A DNA stretch of 64,000 bases, from positions 37,112,529 to 37,176,528 of the forward strand of contig NC_090258.1 of the NCBI RefSeq assembly GCF_037325665.1. The letters run 5' to 3'. The stretch comes from Littorina saxatilis. Its lineage: Eukaryota; Mollusca; Gastropoda; Littorinimorpha; Littorinidae. This document shows, piece after piece, positions 37,801 to 48,630 of the stretch. The position numbers and the translations under genes are program-made. Below the pieces are notes generated by a model that searched no databases, was not told the DNA's origin, and worked only from the letters and a program-made list of their open reading frames with translations. Every line of letters starts with the position of its first letter. Within the stretch, counting starts at the first letter, position 1.

Positions 37801-40800
37801 TAGTGAAATGAAAATCCGCGGCGACTTCCATTAGGTGAATGCTATTCAAGTTTAGGTAACGTTTTAGCCACATCTTTTTATAAGCCGCAATGCGATTTTT
37901 TTTTTTAAAGTCGCGGCTTGTAGTCTGTCAAATACAGTACAGTTTTTGTCAGTAAAAATTGAAAAAAGCATTTGTTTTAAATGTATAGGTAAACTTAATT
38001 AACGGTGTGACGGACGCGCATGAGGCATGTTTTAATCATGGATGTGCAAACGCTGTGTGGAGTACGCTCATTTTTTTGAAAATACACCAAGTTTGTTTGA
38101 GAATACTCAAAGTGCAAAACAGGGGTTCCCAGGTCTGATGCATTCAACTCAGCTTTCATAGCTCAGCCAGTACAGAGCTGTGGACCAAAGGGAACATAAC
38201 GCCTTGGTTAGTTTCAGGGATGAGAACCATGAATTCACCCCAACTTTCATTGTCTCATAGCTCAGCCATGCAGTTAGAGCTGTAGAAACACAGCACAACA
38301 TTATAAGACTTTCTTTTTCTTTTCTAGACAAGTTTTTCTCATATTTTGGAAGGTCTTGAAAGGATGGTGTGTTTACGTGTGTGGTGTGGGGGAGGGGGGG
38401 GACTGTTTCAGGCAAAATAACAACTTTTCAATTCTTCAAAGCAAAGCGGTCTGGCAAGAGACTGCTTGAAAAGGATGCATTTCGTATGCGTAAAAATATC
38501 TGAAAGAATGTGGAGTGTGTGTGGTGGTTGGGTGGAAGTCGAGGGGGTAGGAGCACTATATCAGGCAAACTGACTCACCAGAGAATGGCACATCCCTCAG
38601 CAGAGTGGGGCCCAGTCCTCTCCAGAGTGAGAAGACCCCTTGAGTCTTGATGGTGTTGTTGATGGCTTGCCCCACGGCCTGGTATGTCAGTTGTGCTGAC
38701 TGCATCTTGGTGCGTACCAGCTCAACGGGGCTGATGAGGGAGGCTGCCCACACTGTTTCAACATACAGGTCATGCTTAGCACCTCTGCATCGATAGTGAC
38801 ATACCCAAAATACCTTAAACAAGATCACTCACACAAGCCTAAAGGAGGTCCTTAAATTGAGCCCGAAGTTGACTTTGCTGAAGACTTTTCATCGAAAACT
38901 TGGTGCTAAAGCTTGGTACGGCCAGCTTTGCGGAGTATGCTTCGCGTAGTCGACTTCGCCCAGTTAATTTGAGGGTTAAAGTAAAGCCGTCTTTAAAACC
39001 TGAAAAGAATTAGAAAAGCAGGCATGTTGGAAGTCAAACAAAGTGTCTGGGATCACAACAAGGTTAGGCTCACCCGAAAAAGCCTCAGATGACACTCATT
39101 AAAACTTAGCAAAAAAGTTCAGTTTTTAATCTTAAGGCAAAGGGAGCCACTAAAATCTAAATTTGTATTTACTTCTACCATAGGCTAATGTTATATACTT
39201 ATGAAGTGGTAAGGCATATACGATTTCAAAACGGATAACGTTTTCAGTACCGTCACTGTCCGTTACCATGGAAACGACAATCTCCAACTGCCAAAATGGG
39301 TTGCTAGGAACACGTTTTTTAGCTTCCCCTTCAATCATAGGAATGTGATTTTTTGCATGTAGGAGTCTATAGTTGTGGAATGACAACAGGGATTTTTTCT
39401 AGGATGAATAGTTCTAATAAAATATTGTTTTTAGATGAATTATCATGTTTTTCAGCACAATTTTAGTAAATATGACCCGCCTGAACAGTTATTTATTAAT
39501 TTAAAGAAAATTCCTGTTGTCATTCCACAGGTTGTCCTCTGATAAGCATGTCCCTTAAGTTTCATTGCATTCTGAACAGATGGATTGAAGAAAAATAGTT
39601 TCCTAGAAAGCAGGTCATGCAAAAACGCTGAACAGAGAAACAAGGCCGAGAACATTTCAAAGCTCTTTTATTCACCCCAAATCAATGTTAACATAGTTCA
39701 GGTACTTTTCACAGACACCTGGTAACTACAGGCTTACCTAAAACTGCCCAGCAGCATATGCTGCACCCCCTTCTAGTCTGATGAGCTCATCCTGTCTTTT
39801 GAGTTTAGCTGTAAGCACAGTGTCGCGTCTCTTGTTTAGCTGATCTTTCTTGAACCTGAGGCTGCCAAGAACCCTCTTACACTCCCTAACCTTGTTTAAT
39901 CTTTTCATGTTACAGCCTGTTGGAAAGCCGTAGAACTGTGCAGTGTTGAGAGCAGCCGCTGGTCCAAAATTGAATTCCCTAGCCCCTGTGACGACTGCAA
40001 ACCGTACGCGATTTTTGCATGCAAATTTGTCCTTGGGGCAGCGAACCCAAACGCTGCTGTGGAGACACTCATTAGAGTTTTGGGTTTTTCCTGACACACA
40101 TCTCTGAAGCAGTTGATCTTCCGTCAGTCTCTGGTAAACTGGTTCTAGAGGAGGATTCAGCTTCTTGAAGTTGAGAGGTGTATGGACGAGTTTTGCGTGT
40201 GGTCCTGAGGGCTTGTTCTGCGCAAGGGCGGCCTGGTAGAAGCACCATGACGCGGCACCATGGGAGCACAAGTCATGCTGTGGCTTGTCATCTGTTAAGT
40301 AGCCGTGACGCAGAGATACCATCACTGCCCGTTTCATGTCTGCAACTGTCTTACTCCCCCTCCCCCCCCCCCCCCCCTAATTGCCCGATTGTAATATATC
40401 GTCAACTTCTTGATTGTATTCAGAGTCAGCTGACCATACCCTCGCCCTCCCAAAGTGATTCCTTTCTTGCGGCAGTCTGTCACCAGGTTGCGAAGCGCTG
40501 TCCCAAGACGCTTGGAAACGTGATTGATGTACTCTTCTTTTTTGATGGTTACTTGATCTCCATAAAGCTTTATTTTGGAAAGTTCCTGGAAGGTTTTTGT
40601 GTCACCGTCTGACAGTATAACTGTGTATCGCAGATTGTGCTGCGACACTGACCTGCCCCACAGAACCCGAGCCGCCTCGACTTCCATGATGCCACTGGAA
40701 CCTAAAAATAAAACCAAAGTCAGCCACTGAATAGCAAACACACAAACAAACACACACACACACAAAAGGCAATCAGCCACATATCTACCAACATAGACGC

Positions 40801-41020
40801 TATTATTGCTTTTGTTCAGTACATGTATTACTATGCATGGAACAATACCCAAACACACACGCACATACATGCACAAACACACACACCCACACACACAAGG
40901 CAATCAGCCACATATCTACCAACATAGACGCTATTATTGTTTTTGTTCAGTACATGTATTACTATGCATGGATCAATACCCAAACACACACACGCACGCA
41001 CATGCATGCACAAACACACA

Positions 41021-41057
<37 letters not shown>

Positions 41058-41145
41058 GGCAATCAGCCACATATCTACCAACGTAGACGCTATTATTGTT
41101 TTTGTTCAGTACATGTATTACTATGCATGGATATGGATCAATACC

Positions 41146-41180
<35 letters not shown>

Positions 41181-44100
41181 GGCAATCAGCCACAGATCTA
41201 CTAACATAGACGCTATCATTGTTTTTGTTCAGTACATGTATTACTATGCATGGATTAGTACCCAAACACACACAAATACACAAACACGCACAAACACACA
41301 CATGTACACGTACGGTACACATAGACAGCGCACACAAAAACACTGACACACATATTCACAAAAACTTACAGATCTATGTAAAATTCAAACACAACATACT
41401 ATCATCCCATTTCAACAACCGTCTTCACAAACGCACACATACTGTTTAGATCTACGCACTCACCTGCAAAATTCTTGTCACAGATGTCCAGTTGTTTTAC
41501 CAGCCAGGCAGCATACTCCAGGGGTTTCTCCTGGAGAAGTTTGTTTCCAGTTGTCTGGCAAACATGACAGTAGTTGCACATAACATGAGCGTCTAAGCAA
41601 ATTCCAGTCAGCACGTCTAGACTACAACACACCCTATTCCAATGTGGGACGAGTGCCCCATGGTCAGCCATGATCCGTCGTAGCTTACACTGATGTCAAG
41701 AACGCCTCACTGAATACTTTCTCCTCCAGTAGATCTACATCAAGTCGTTGATAGACCACTACATTTCTCAATTGGACTGGTCTCCACGTGTAGCGGCAAC
41801 AAGAAGAAGAAGAAGAAGTCGTTGATAGAGTTTATCAGCTTTCTTCTGGAAGGTTTTGTGATGCACGCCTACCAAATCTAAACTTTCACAAAATTTGTTA
41901 AATTGTTGAGCACCTAGCCCACATACCAAGGACGAATAAACGGCTTGCCTGATGAGACCATAATCCGTTTGACCGCTTTCTTTGGAAGCAAGGTATCCAG
42001 CGGTACCTGGAACAACTTCCTCACACGTTGAACAAGAGACATGCGCGTACACTGCAAGGCCGTGTCCCTGTTTTGAGTCTGGGCATGGTGACAGCGTTGG
42101 CTGTTTAGGCCTACATTGCGGACAACAAAGTTTGTTTACAAGTCAATACCATCAAAGGTTTCCAAATCAACAAAACATCTCCTTGTTTGGGAAGCCTCTG
42201 GACCTGTCGCTTTTGACGCGGTGGCTGCTGTGTAGGCCTATGTGTTCGTCTTGAATTGTGTTCGCGTCAAACAGGCAAGAACACACTCTCAGTCCTGACG
42301 CAGAATTTGATCTGCATGCCACAGCGGTCGATCCAGATTTTGTGCGCTTTGTCACCGATTGTGTTTTAGTTGTTCTCTTGTCTCTGCAACTCTTCAGTTG
42401 TTGTCTTCTCATATGCTTGCCTTCATTATGTGTTTTTCGGAGCGTTAATCTTTTCACACGAGCCATTTTTCTAAGCAAACTCAGTCGAAAACTAAACGTG
42501 GTGAGCAGACGACTTTTAGAACGCGAAAAGCCACGCGAGCCTATCTGACCAATCGTGGCCAGGTATTTACGTCATACCCCCTTACATGGAAAGTGTCTGT
42601 GGTTTGCTTGTTTGGAAAATAGGGGGGTTTCCCCAGGAGAATCCATATTTAACCGAAAATAACCACCGAATGACACAGGGGAGAGAACTGCTGTTCAAAC
42701 GGTATTAGACGTTTCCGCGTTGGGCGAGCAGAAATGTCTGTTGTCAAGAGTTAAAAATCGTAATTTTTATCGGAAGAGTGAATGAAAAGACAGAAAAATT
42801 CGACGGGTTGGTGCAATGAAATATATTTTTAGAGACTTTGATGAATTTGTATAGTGTAATCATATGCATGTCATGAAAGTAGACAGATTGAAAGGTGCAA
42901 AACTGCTAACAACTCAAAATGGCTGTTTAAGTCCAATCACTCTAAATTTCAGTGGCGCACTTCGCCTTAACTAGTTGGAATTTGAACCAGCTGAAGTTTC
43001 ATTGAAACAACACAGACCATGACACTCCAATCCAGATAAATGAGGTGCAGAAACAAACCTCTGGCAATAGCCCCAGCAGTCATAGGCTTCCACCAGTCAT
43101 AGGAACAGCACTCATTATACTGCATGGCGGCCTTCAGCTGCTCATAGCATGTGAAGTACACCACTGTGGCCGGTACAGCCATCACTCTGCACAAAAACAC
43201 ACAACGGTACATCTATAAAGAAGAAGGTACTACTTGAATGCGCAAAGAAAAAAACATACAAACCTTTTACAGTTACACAGACACACACAAAGACTCATAC
43301 ACAAGCACACATGCATGCACACCATTGCCATAATAATGACACTGGTCACCCCCACCCCTACTTCCTGCAAGTGCAAGGTTACAGTGCTGTATGAGATTAA
43401 GAACGTATTATTTCAGATCAAACTTTGATGAACAAGGAAACAAAAATGCAATACATTTTACAGTTGCCTAGGTTGCAGATATAGACAGAGACACACACAT
43501 GCACACACACACAAACACGCATGGGCACACGCACCCACAGACACACACACTTTACTTTGAACGCGTAATTACTGTTCCAAATGTGCATCTGTCAGTTATG
43601 CAATCAAACAATTTAAAAGTCACTTTTCATTTTTTCAGAAGTCTGAGGTTTTTTTTAGCTTTAAATTAATTTCCATTTGCAAACATTATCTATTGTGTAA
43701 TCTTTGCATAAGCATGCAAATCTCACAAAAATCACCTTTCATGGGATCTTGTGGGCATCATACCATTTGAAGATCTTCAAAATGTTGTCATGCAATCTAT
43801 TGCCATCGCGACATAGGAGGTTTTATTCAATTTGATTTCAACATTGTCCAATGAACGTACAAGCCATAAATGCAACTGACATAAAATTTTTCACTCAAAG
43901 AGTACCGCTTGCATTTCTATTTGCTCAAAATCAAATCTGTCTCAAAAGAGACTGCTTGCATTTTGTAAGCACGTCGGATATATATATACAGTTGTATATA
44001 TATCTGTAAGAATGTGTCAGACTAGCCAAAAACATAGCACTGTTAATATACAAAAGACAGTAAACAATAGGAGCACTGCTCAAGACGGGATACTCACAAA

Positions 44101-44693
44101 GTAGGTGGAAGTCCACTCCACAGAGATGAAACACCCTCATACCGAATGATTTTCATGAAAGCATCCTGCAAGAAGACATTTCATGCACAATTCTAACAAG
44201 TTCTCCTTTTTTTCATTTACAGAAGAAATGCTCAGAATACAAAGCATTAATCTTTGCACATATTTTTAGTCTGACTTCTCGAAGTCTGAAAACAGAAGAA
44301 CTCTAAATTACTCCACTTTTCAGTACAGGCACTTTTTATTAATATATCATCAGGGATCACATTGTTCATAATGCTGTGCTATAGTGTAAAGAGACCATTT
44401 CATGAAATAATATATATATATATTCCAATTTACCCACAACTTAATTTGAGATACAGGGAGTACATTACTACGTGGTAAAAAAGCTGTCTAGAAAGCATTG
44501 TCCTGTCATAGCATAATCCCCTTGCCAAAACCAGAGGTCAAACTCGCACTGACAGCGTCTGAGTGAAAAACTGTTGTTGTTCGGGTGTTTTTTTGTAAAC
44601 CACTGAGCCTACCAAGCTATATGTTCCTGGCCCATTGAATATCACAACATAAAATAATTAAAAACTATCACAATACCACACAATTACTGAAAT

Positions 44694-44728
<35 letters not shown>

Positions 44729-47700
44729 CAGTGGAACCCACCCCCCCCCCCCCCCCCCGATCTTTTTTCCAGATGTTCTGTTGGTAATGTCAGAAGATTC
44801 TAATTACTTCCATTTTAAGATTCCCTCTCTTTTAAAACCTGACTTTCTCCCACTTTGTCTTAACACTTTCGCGACGGGACACTGATAAATCAGTACCAGC
44901 GCTGACACGCCCATGGACGGGACGCGCATTTTTCAGTACCAGCCATAGAGGGTACACGACTCGTGATTGCTTCCCGGTTTTTGAAGCTTGCAAATAAATT
45001 GAGTTGTTTCCCTTGATACACTTGGCGTCCCCTTCTGCCATTTGCAAATCCGCCTGATTTGTGTGCGTTTTTGAGGAAAAAAAATGAATCAAAGGCGAGC
45101 CTTGTCTCGGGAGGAGATTCTCCGGATGTTGGACCTAGAGGATCCCGTAGAGCATGATTCGGACGTATCGTTTTCGCCTCACGAAAGCGATACAAGCAGT
45201 GAAAGTGAGGAAGAAACAGTCCCGTTGTTGCTAGTACGAGTCGGCAAACTACACGTGGTTGGCGGTGATACTGCTAGACGAACATGTATCTCGGAATCGT
45301 GCAGGAGCTATGGGGGCGTGGCAGCACTGATAACAATGGATGGCTGGAGCCTTCAAATCCTTTTGGAATTGTTCATAGGTGTACAGTTGGTACTTTGTTG
45401 TGAAAATGTGACTTATATTCAATATGGATTACCTAGACATCATTTGGTGAGTGTTAGATCTACAGTTTTGTTTCATTTGAGTCAGGATGCTGTGAGTGAA
45501 TGCGTGATTTGCTTGTTTTTTTCTTTGTACCGTCTCCTTATTTCTGTGTACAATGTTAACAATATTTCAGCTAATTCATAGGTTTTACACCTTGTTTGGT
45601 TATAACATTATTTATAATACTTTCTGTTAAAAAATAACTTTTAAAAAAAGCAGTAGAAAATAAAACACACACAAAAAAACGTTAAAAAACACAAATTATC
45701 CCCCTTTCACCCCCCTTTGCTAAAACAAATCGCGTGACAAACTTATAAATAGCACGACTGAACTGGGCATCCATTTTTGAATTAGTACACAAAATGTGGT
45801 GGTGATTGGACTTAATTCAAGCTTGCTAGACAGATTTCTTTACAGTTACTGATTTTTGGGAAGTTTCTTGGTGGCAAGCTTGGGCAGGCAGGACGTAAAC
45901 GCCGTGGCAGTGCTAGTCACAATAGTGTTAAAGGGGGGAGGGGTCAATTCTGAACTGAGTTGGTCTGACTCACCATGGTGCCAGAAAAGGGTGCAGGCAG
46001 AGGCTTTTTGTACCATGTCTGCTGTGTGACCTGGGTCGATCCGTTGAGGCACGCACACATGTGATCCATCAACCCATTGCAGTACAGGAAGCATTTACCT
46101 CGACTGAAAGCACTTGGCTTCTTCTGTGCTTGCAGTCGAATCTTCACAACATCCAAAGGTGTCACTGCAAGTAATACTAATAGTTATGATCAAAACATAA
46201 CTCTCATTCAATGGGAACAATGGCATTGGGAAGGGAATACAATTTCTCCTATCTCAGACACAACAAAAAGATTCTCTGCCGTTAGGTTGGACTTGGAGGA
46301 GTACGTGCCCTCAGTTTTCTAATAGTGAGTTACACGTACTATACAGCGCTGTAATTACATGTAACACAATCATATTGGCATATCATACCATTTTTCTTAT
46401 CCCTGACTTGACAAAATGTGCCTGGTATACTCCTAATCTATATCAAGGGTAAATAATGTAACACACTGAATGAATATCACAAGTTGACTTTTGAAGATTT
46501 TTCAATACATGTGAATCAGTGCCAATTTAAGTTTTAACTGGTTTTCAAAGGGAGCATGATTTCCTTAATAATATGTAAATTAACTGGGATCAGCTCGTTA
46601 CTCCCCCGGCTCGTTACTCCCCCTCAGGGTTAGGGTTAGTACCAAGCCGGGGCAGTAACGAGGCGGGGGAGTAACAAGATGCTCCCAATTGTTATGTTAT
46701 TGTTATGTTATGTTATCAGACTGGTACTCAGGCTGTTAAGCCTTTGTCTGATCTTTTGATCAGTTGCTATCCTAGCCTAACTTTGGGCTAGGTAACCTAC
46801 ACGATCTTTTGACCGTGGCCTATTCTATCAACTTTTTCTTGGCTGGTGTAGTGAGAGGCATACTGACATTTGGGCTATACATATAATCTTTCAGTGCATT
46901 GTCCAAGCGATTTTTGAAACTGTTCATTGTCGGCGCTTCTACCACATTCTTGTCCAAGGAGTTCCACGTGTCTATGATTCTGTTCGTGAAGAAAGATTGT
47001 CGGAGAGCTGTTCTGCATTGTTTCTTCTTGAGCTTGAACTGATGTCCACGGATATTACAAAGGCTATTCAGCTCCAGTGGGTTCTTGCAATCGTAGTATC
47101 CATGCACGAATTTGTATGCTTCAATCATGTCTCCCCGGATACGCCTATAGCACATGCTTTGAACTTTCAAAACTCTCAAACGCTCTTCATAACTCAAGGT
47201 CTTCAACCCTGGAATACACTTCGTGGCTCTTCTTAATACACTTTCAATCAAATTTTTATATTTCTCGAGTCAGGGACTCCACACCACATTTGCAAACTCC
47301 AGATGAGGCCGTACAAGTGCAACAAAGAGAAGTCTTAGCGTTTCTGCGTCCAAATGCTCAAAGACCGTCTAATGAGACCCAGGATTCTGTTTGCTTTGTT
47401 GACTTGTGTTTCCACGTGCTTTGAGAATTTCAATTCACTGTCTACATTGACTCCAAGGTCCTTTTCTGCACTTGAGCTTTCCAGATCAACCCTGTCCACG
47501 CTGCCAGGTTTTCTCATATTATACACAAGTTTCTGATTTTTTGTACCCAACTGTAATATCTTGCACTTAGATCTGCATTAAAGATAACTCAGGACTGCCT
47601 GTGTGTGCTTGTACGTGTGTATGTTTGTATATGCTGTGTGCAGACCCAATAACATCACCGATGCATGGGTCGGACGAGCGACTGTGTTCTGAAGCTGTAA

Positions 47701-48068
47701 AAAGACGTCTTGCGGGTGGGATGTGCCTTACAATCTATGCACACGTGTGTCCTAATAATGTCAATTTTGGGTCAGATCAGTAGTAAATCTCGTGATCAAA
47801 GAAAAGAACTTCGCCTGTGAAAGCTTGTGTTCCGCGTATTCTAGACTGTCATATTCCAGCATCAAACAAAAAGCGTCTTAAAAATTGCGTCATGTCATCG
47901 CGCAGCTCTCTGTCTGTTGACAAGTCTATAGAATTAGAAACACGTGAGAAGGACAAACATACCCAGAACAGACGTCAAAATGGCCCCAGTACACGACGAT
48001 ACCATCTGTTGCACTGGAGTGATCATCACTCCCCTGTGCCTGGGGCATGCTGCCTCAGTCTGCGGCAT
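32542..48068 (-). CDS. SLC25A40: Mitochondrial carrier, SLC25A39/A40-like (nine exons)
   Basis: Coding exons (minus strand): 47963-48068, 45974-46164, 44098-44165, 43059-43186, 38579-38752, 37012-37121, 35346-35427, 34302-34379, 32542-32687. They join in frame to 360 residues. Three carrier repeats carry the signatures [22 protein letters not shown] and [35 protein letters not shown] and [15 protein letters not shown] are family blocks. Loop 1 has cysteines at 60, 64, 72 and 74 ([16 protein letters not shown]). SLC25A39/A40 import glutathione across the inner mitochondrial membrane, and loop-1 cysteines of SLC25A39 serve iron-sulfur-dependent control of its stability (family knowledge). The start (48068) is supported by an in-frame upstream stop. 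Introns hold many mobile elements. Lowest certainty is exon 1, found by its [17 protein letters not shown] match and phase. A39 against A40 cannot be settled; loop 1 looks more A40-like. Confidence 0.94.
33015..33331. mobile_element. TIR element, catgggtgttac termini, 6-bp duplication
   Basis: Ends catgggtgttact and agtaacacccatg are inverted. Flanked by catttg at 33009-33014 and 33332-33337. The interior is rich in ccgg-type words (ccggaatttccggctt). It lies in intron 8 of the carrier gene. Confidence 0.8.
33435..34121. mobile_element. TA-target TIR element, ccgtatttgacgga termini
   Basis: 687 bp. Left end ccgtatttgacggactacaa; the right end, inverted, is ccgtatttgacggattacaa. TA flanks both. 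The interior has gcggcttataaa words near both ends. A truncated copy in the opposite orientation is at about 37345-37938. Tc1/mariner-related MITE by its TA target; no transposase. Carrier intron 8. Confidence 0.82.
34717..35180. repeat. CA-microsatellite-bearing dispersed repeat (copy 2)
   Basis: Opens acaagaggcgaagccttcaa, contains a long CA tract (34787-34871) and closes cataggctacacttacgtga. The words ggctcacgtaag near the start and cttacgtgagcc at the end form short subterminal inverted repeats. Carrier intron 7. Partner of 21828-23479. Confidence 0.6.
35574..36345 (+). repeat. Minisatellite, 20-base unit, more than 30 copies
   Basis: Unit caataagcctgcctctctat repeated for about 770 bases, with variant units (ccataacctgcc, aagtctgcc, aagcctcagcctgcc) recurring in a higher-order pattern. 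In carrier intron 6. Confidence 0.95.
36559..36931 (-). mobile_element. tRNA-headed SINE, long copy
   Basis: Reverse-strand copy of the 8441-8816 family: (ctt)n at the left is the tail, and gagctacatccccgcc at the right is the head. Carrier intron 6, same strand as the gene. Confidence 0.85.
37179..38137. mobile_element. TIR element, cagacctgggaaccc termini, 6-bp duplication
   Basis: Ends cagacctgggaaccc and gggttcccaggtctg are inverted. Flanked by atgcat at 37173-37178 and 38138-38143. A truncated copy of the ccgtatttgacgga element (about 37345-37938) is nested inside. It separates true exon 6 of the carrier gene from two partial exon-6 copies. Confidence 0.8.
37345..37938 (-). mobile_element. 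Truncated copy of the ccgtatttgacgga TIR element
   Basis: Reverse-complement match to 33435-34121, lacking its last 90 or so bases on one side. It has a CA tract (37499-37519). Nested in 37179-38137. Confidence 0.75.
38148..38279 (-). pseudogene. Two partial copies of SLC25A40-like exon 6
   Basis: Minus-strand 38177-38148 repeats the first 30 or so bases of exon 6 (coding ALYWLSYE) with its splice acceptor and about 50 bases of flanking intron. Minus-strand 38279-38241 is a more diverged copy reading [15 protein letters not shown], also after an acceptor-like cag. Neither shows a donor at the right place. They look like remains of a local tandem duplication in intron 5. Confidence 0.75.
38780..39735. 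other. Intron stretch, little recognised
   Basis: Carrier intron 4 sequence between exon 5 and the Mutator-like gene. It contains an 18-base inverted pair (39372-39389 ttgtggaatgacaacagg against 39511-39528). It may include the end of the Mutator-like element, but I could not pair its termini. Confidence 0.4.
40730..41350 (+). repeat. Tandem repeat of about 145 bases with CA tracts, four units
   Basis: Each unit contains ggcaatcagccacatatcta, gtacatgtattactatgcat and a variable (CA)n run. All lie in the intron of the Mutator-like transposase gene. Confidence 0.9.
41757..41815 (+). mobile_element. SINE 3' fragment in the Mutator-like gene
   Basis: About 59 bases ending in (aag)n, flanked by aagtcgttgataga (41742-41756 region and 41816-41829). 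A 5'-truncated retroposition event. Confidence 0.75.
42467..43058. other. Intron stretch upstream of the Mutator-like gene
   Basis: Non-coding carrier intron 4 sequence; possibly the promoter side of the Mutator-like element. Nothing else recognised. Confidence 0.35.
44860..45929 (+). mobile_element. piggyBac-type element with a transposase N-terminal remnant
   Basis: TTAA at both ends (44860-44863 and 45926-45929). Termini ttaacactttcgcgacggg and, inverted, ttaacactattgtgactagc are alike. A frame at 45084-45581 starts [20 protein letters not shown] and runs into an acidic Ser/Glu-rich part, like the N-terminus of piggyBac transposases; the catalytic domain is missing, so it is an internal-deletion derivative. 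Carrier intron 2. Confidence 0.75.
46690..47575 (-). mobile_element. LINE fragment, CR1/Jockey-group reverse transcriptase C-terminus
   Basis: Minus-strand frames at 47550-47335 ([20 protein letters not shown]) and 47251-46820 ([60 protein letters not shown]) belong to the end of a LINE reverse transcriptase. The frames are offset, so it is damaged. The 3' end has a gttat microsatellite near 46690. Carrier intron 1. A different LINE group from 30530-32313. Confidence 0.8.
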
Positions 48069-48630
48069 GTTCTGATCCTTGTGAAAGTATTAAGAACGAT
48101 TACATCTTCAGGTCATGTTCCACAGCTCCAGCGTCAACTTACGAAAGGGTCAGACTATTCGTACCGAAAGTTGTGAAGATGAGAACGAAGGGGAGCAACT
48201 CTAGTTTTTCTTTCGCAGTCATGTTTTGTGCGACGCATTCCGGCTATGGGGGTTGCGCAACCCCCCCCCCCCCCCCCCCCAGCCTAAACATGTACCTCAC
48301 TTATTTAAAACATTTTTTATTATTGTTTATTTTATGCCGTTTCATGCAAGGAGCGACCATTTTCCTATCTCTGAATATGACCTACCCACCAGCTTCAGGG
48401 CGCTTCGCCCCCTAGGGAACACCACTGGCAACCCCGGTAGCCTAGTCCGGCCCTCTGTTAGTCAAACCATCTAAATAATTATAGGTCCCTGGTCAAACCA
48501 ACTTAATTATTAGGCAAAGTTTTTAGCAGCAGAGATACATTTTGGCAATATTAAACAAGTGAAATATTCCAGATGATATACCCACTTTTTTTCTTCTTCG
48601 GACCCTTTTAAAATTCTGTTATTGTTCTTT

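Larger units (their letters stand above)
39738..42466 (-). pseudogene. Mutator-like transposase gene, spliced and decayed
   Basis: Resembles the invertebrate 'Mutator-like transposase domain' proteins. Minus-strand parts in order: a basic N-terminus from 42466 ([18 protein letters not shown]); about 42130-41830, with [19 protein letters not shown] and [13 protein letters not shown]; about 41700-41464, with [18 protein letters not shown] and CNYCHVC; a GT-AG intron (40702-41463); 40701-40350, with [14 protein letters not shown]; and 40340-39738, containing [20 protein letters not shown] and [20 protein letters not shown], ending at a stop. Damage: stop codons after the N-terminal piece, a SINE fragment with a 14-base duplication at about 41757-41815, and a frame slip near 41635. 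It lies in carrier intron 4 on the same strand. No terminal repeats found. Confidence 0.75.

Noticed and set aside
39150-39386. 78-codon minus-strand frame between carrier exon 5 and the Mutator-like gene
   Set aside because: No family match, no splice context, and it lies in an intron.
40837-41346. Long His/Thr-rich frame over CA repeats
   Set aside because: Low-complexity translation of (CA)n tracts inside an intron.
45084-45581. 165-codon frame as a host gene
   Set aside because: It lies between TTAA-flanked inverted termini and starts like a piggyBac transposase, so it is part of that element.
46600-46680. Telomere-like ttagggttag word
   Set aside because: Only about one and a half units within a small gttactccccc-type repeat; not a telomeric tract.
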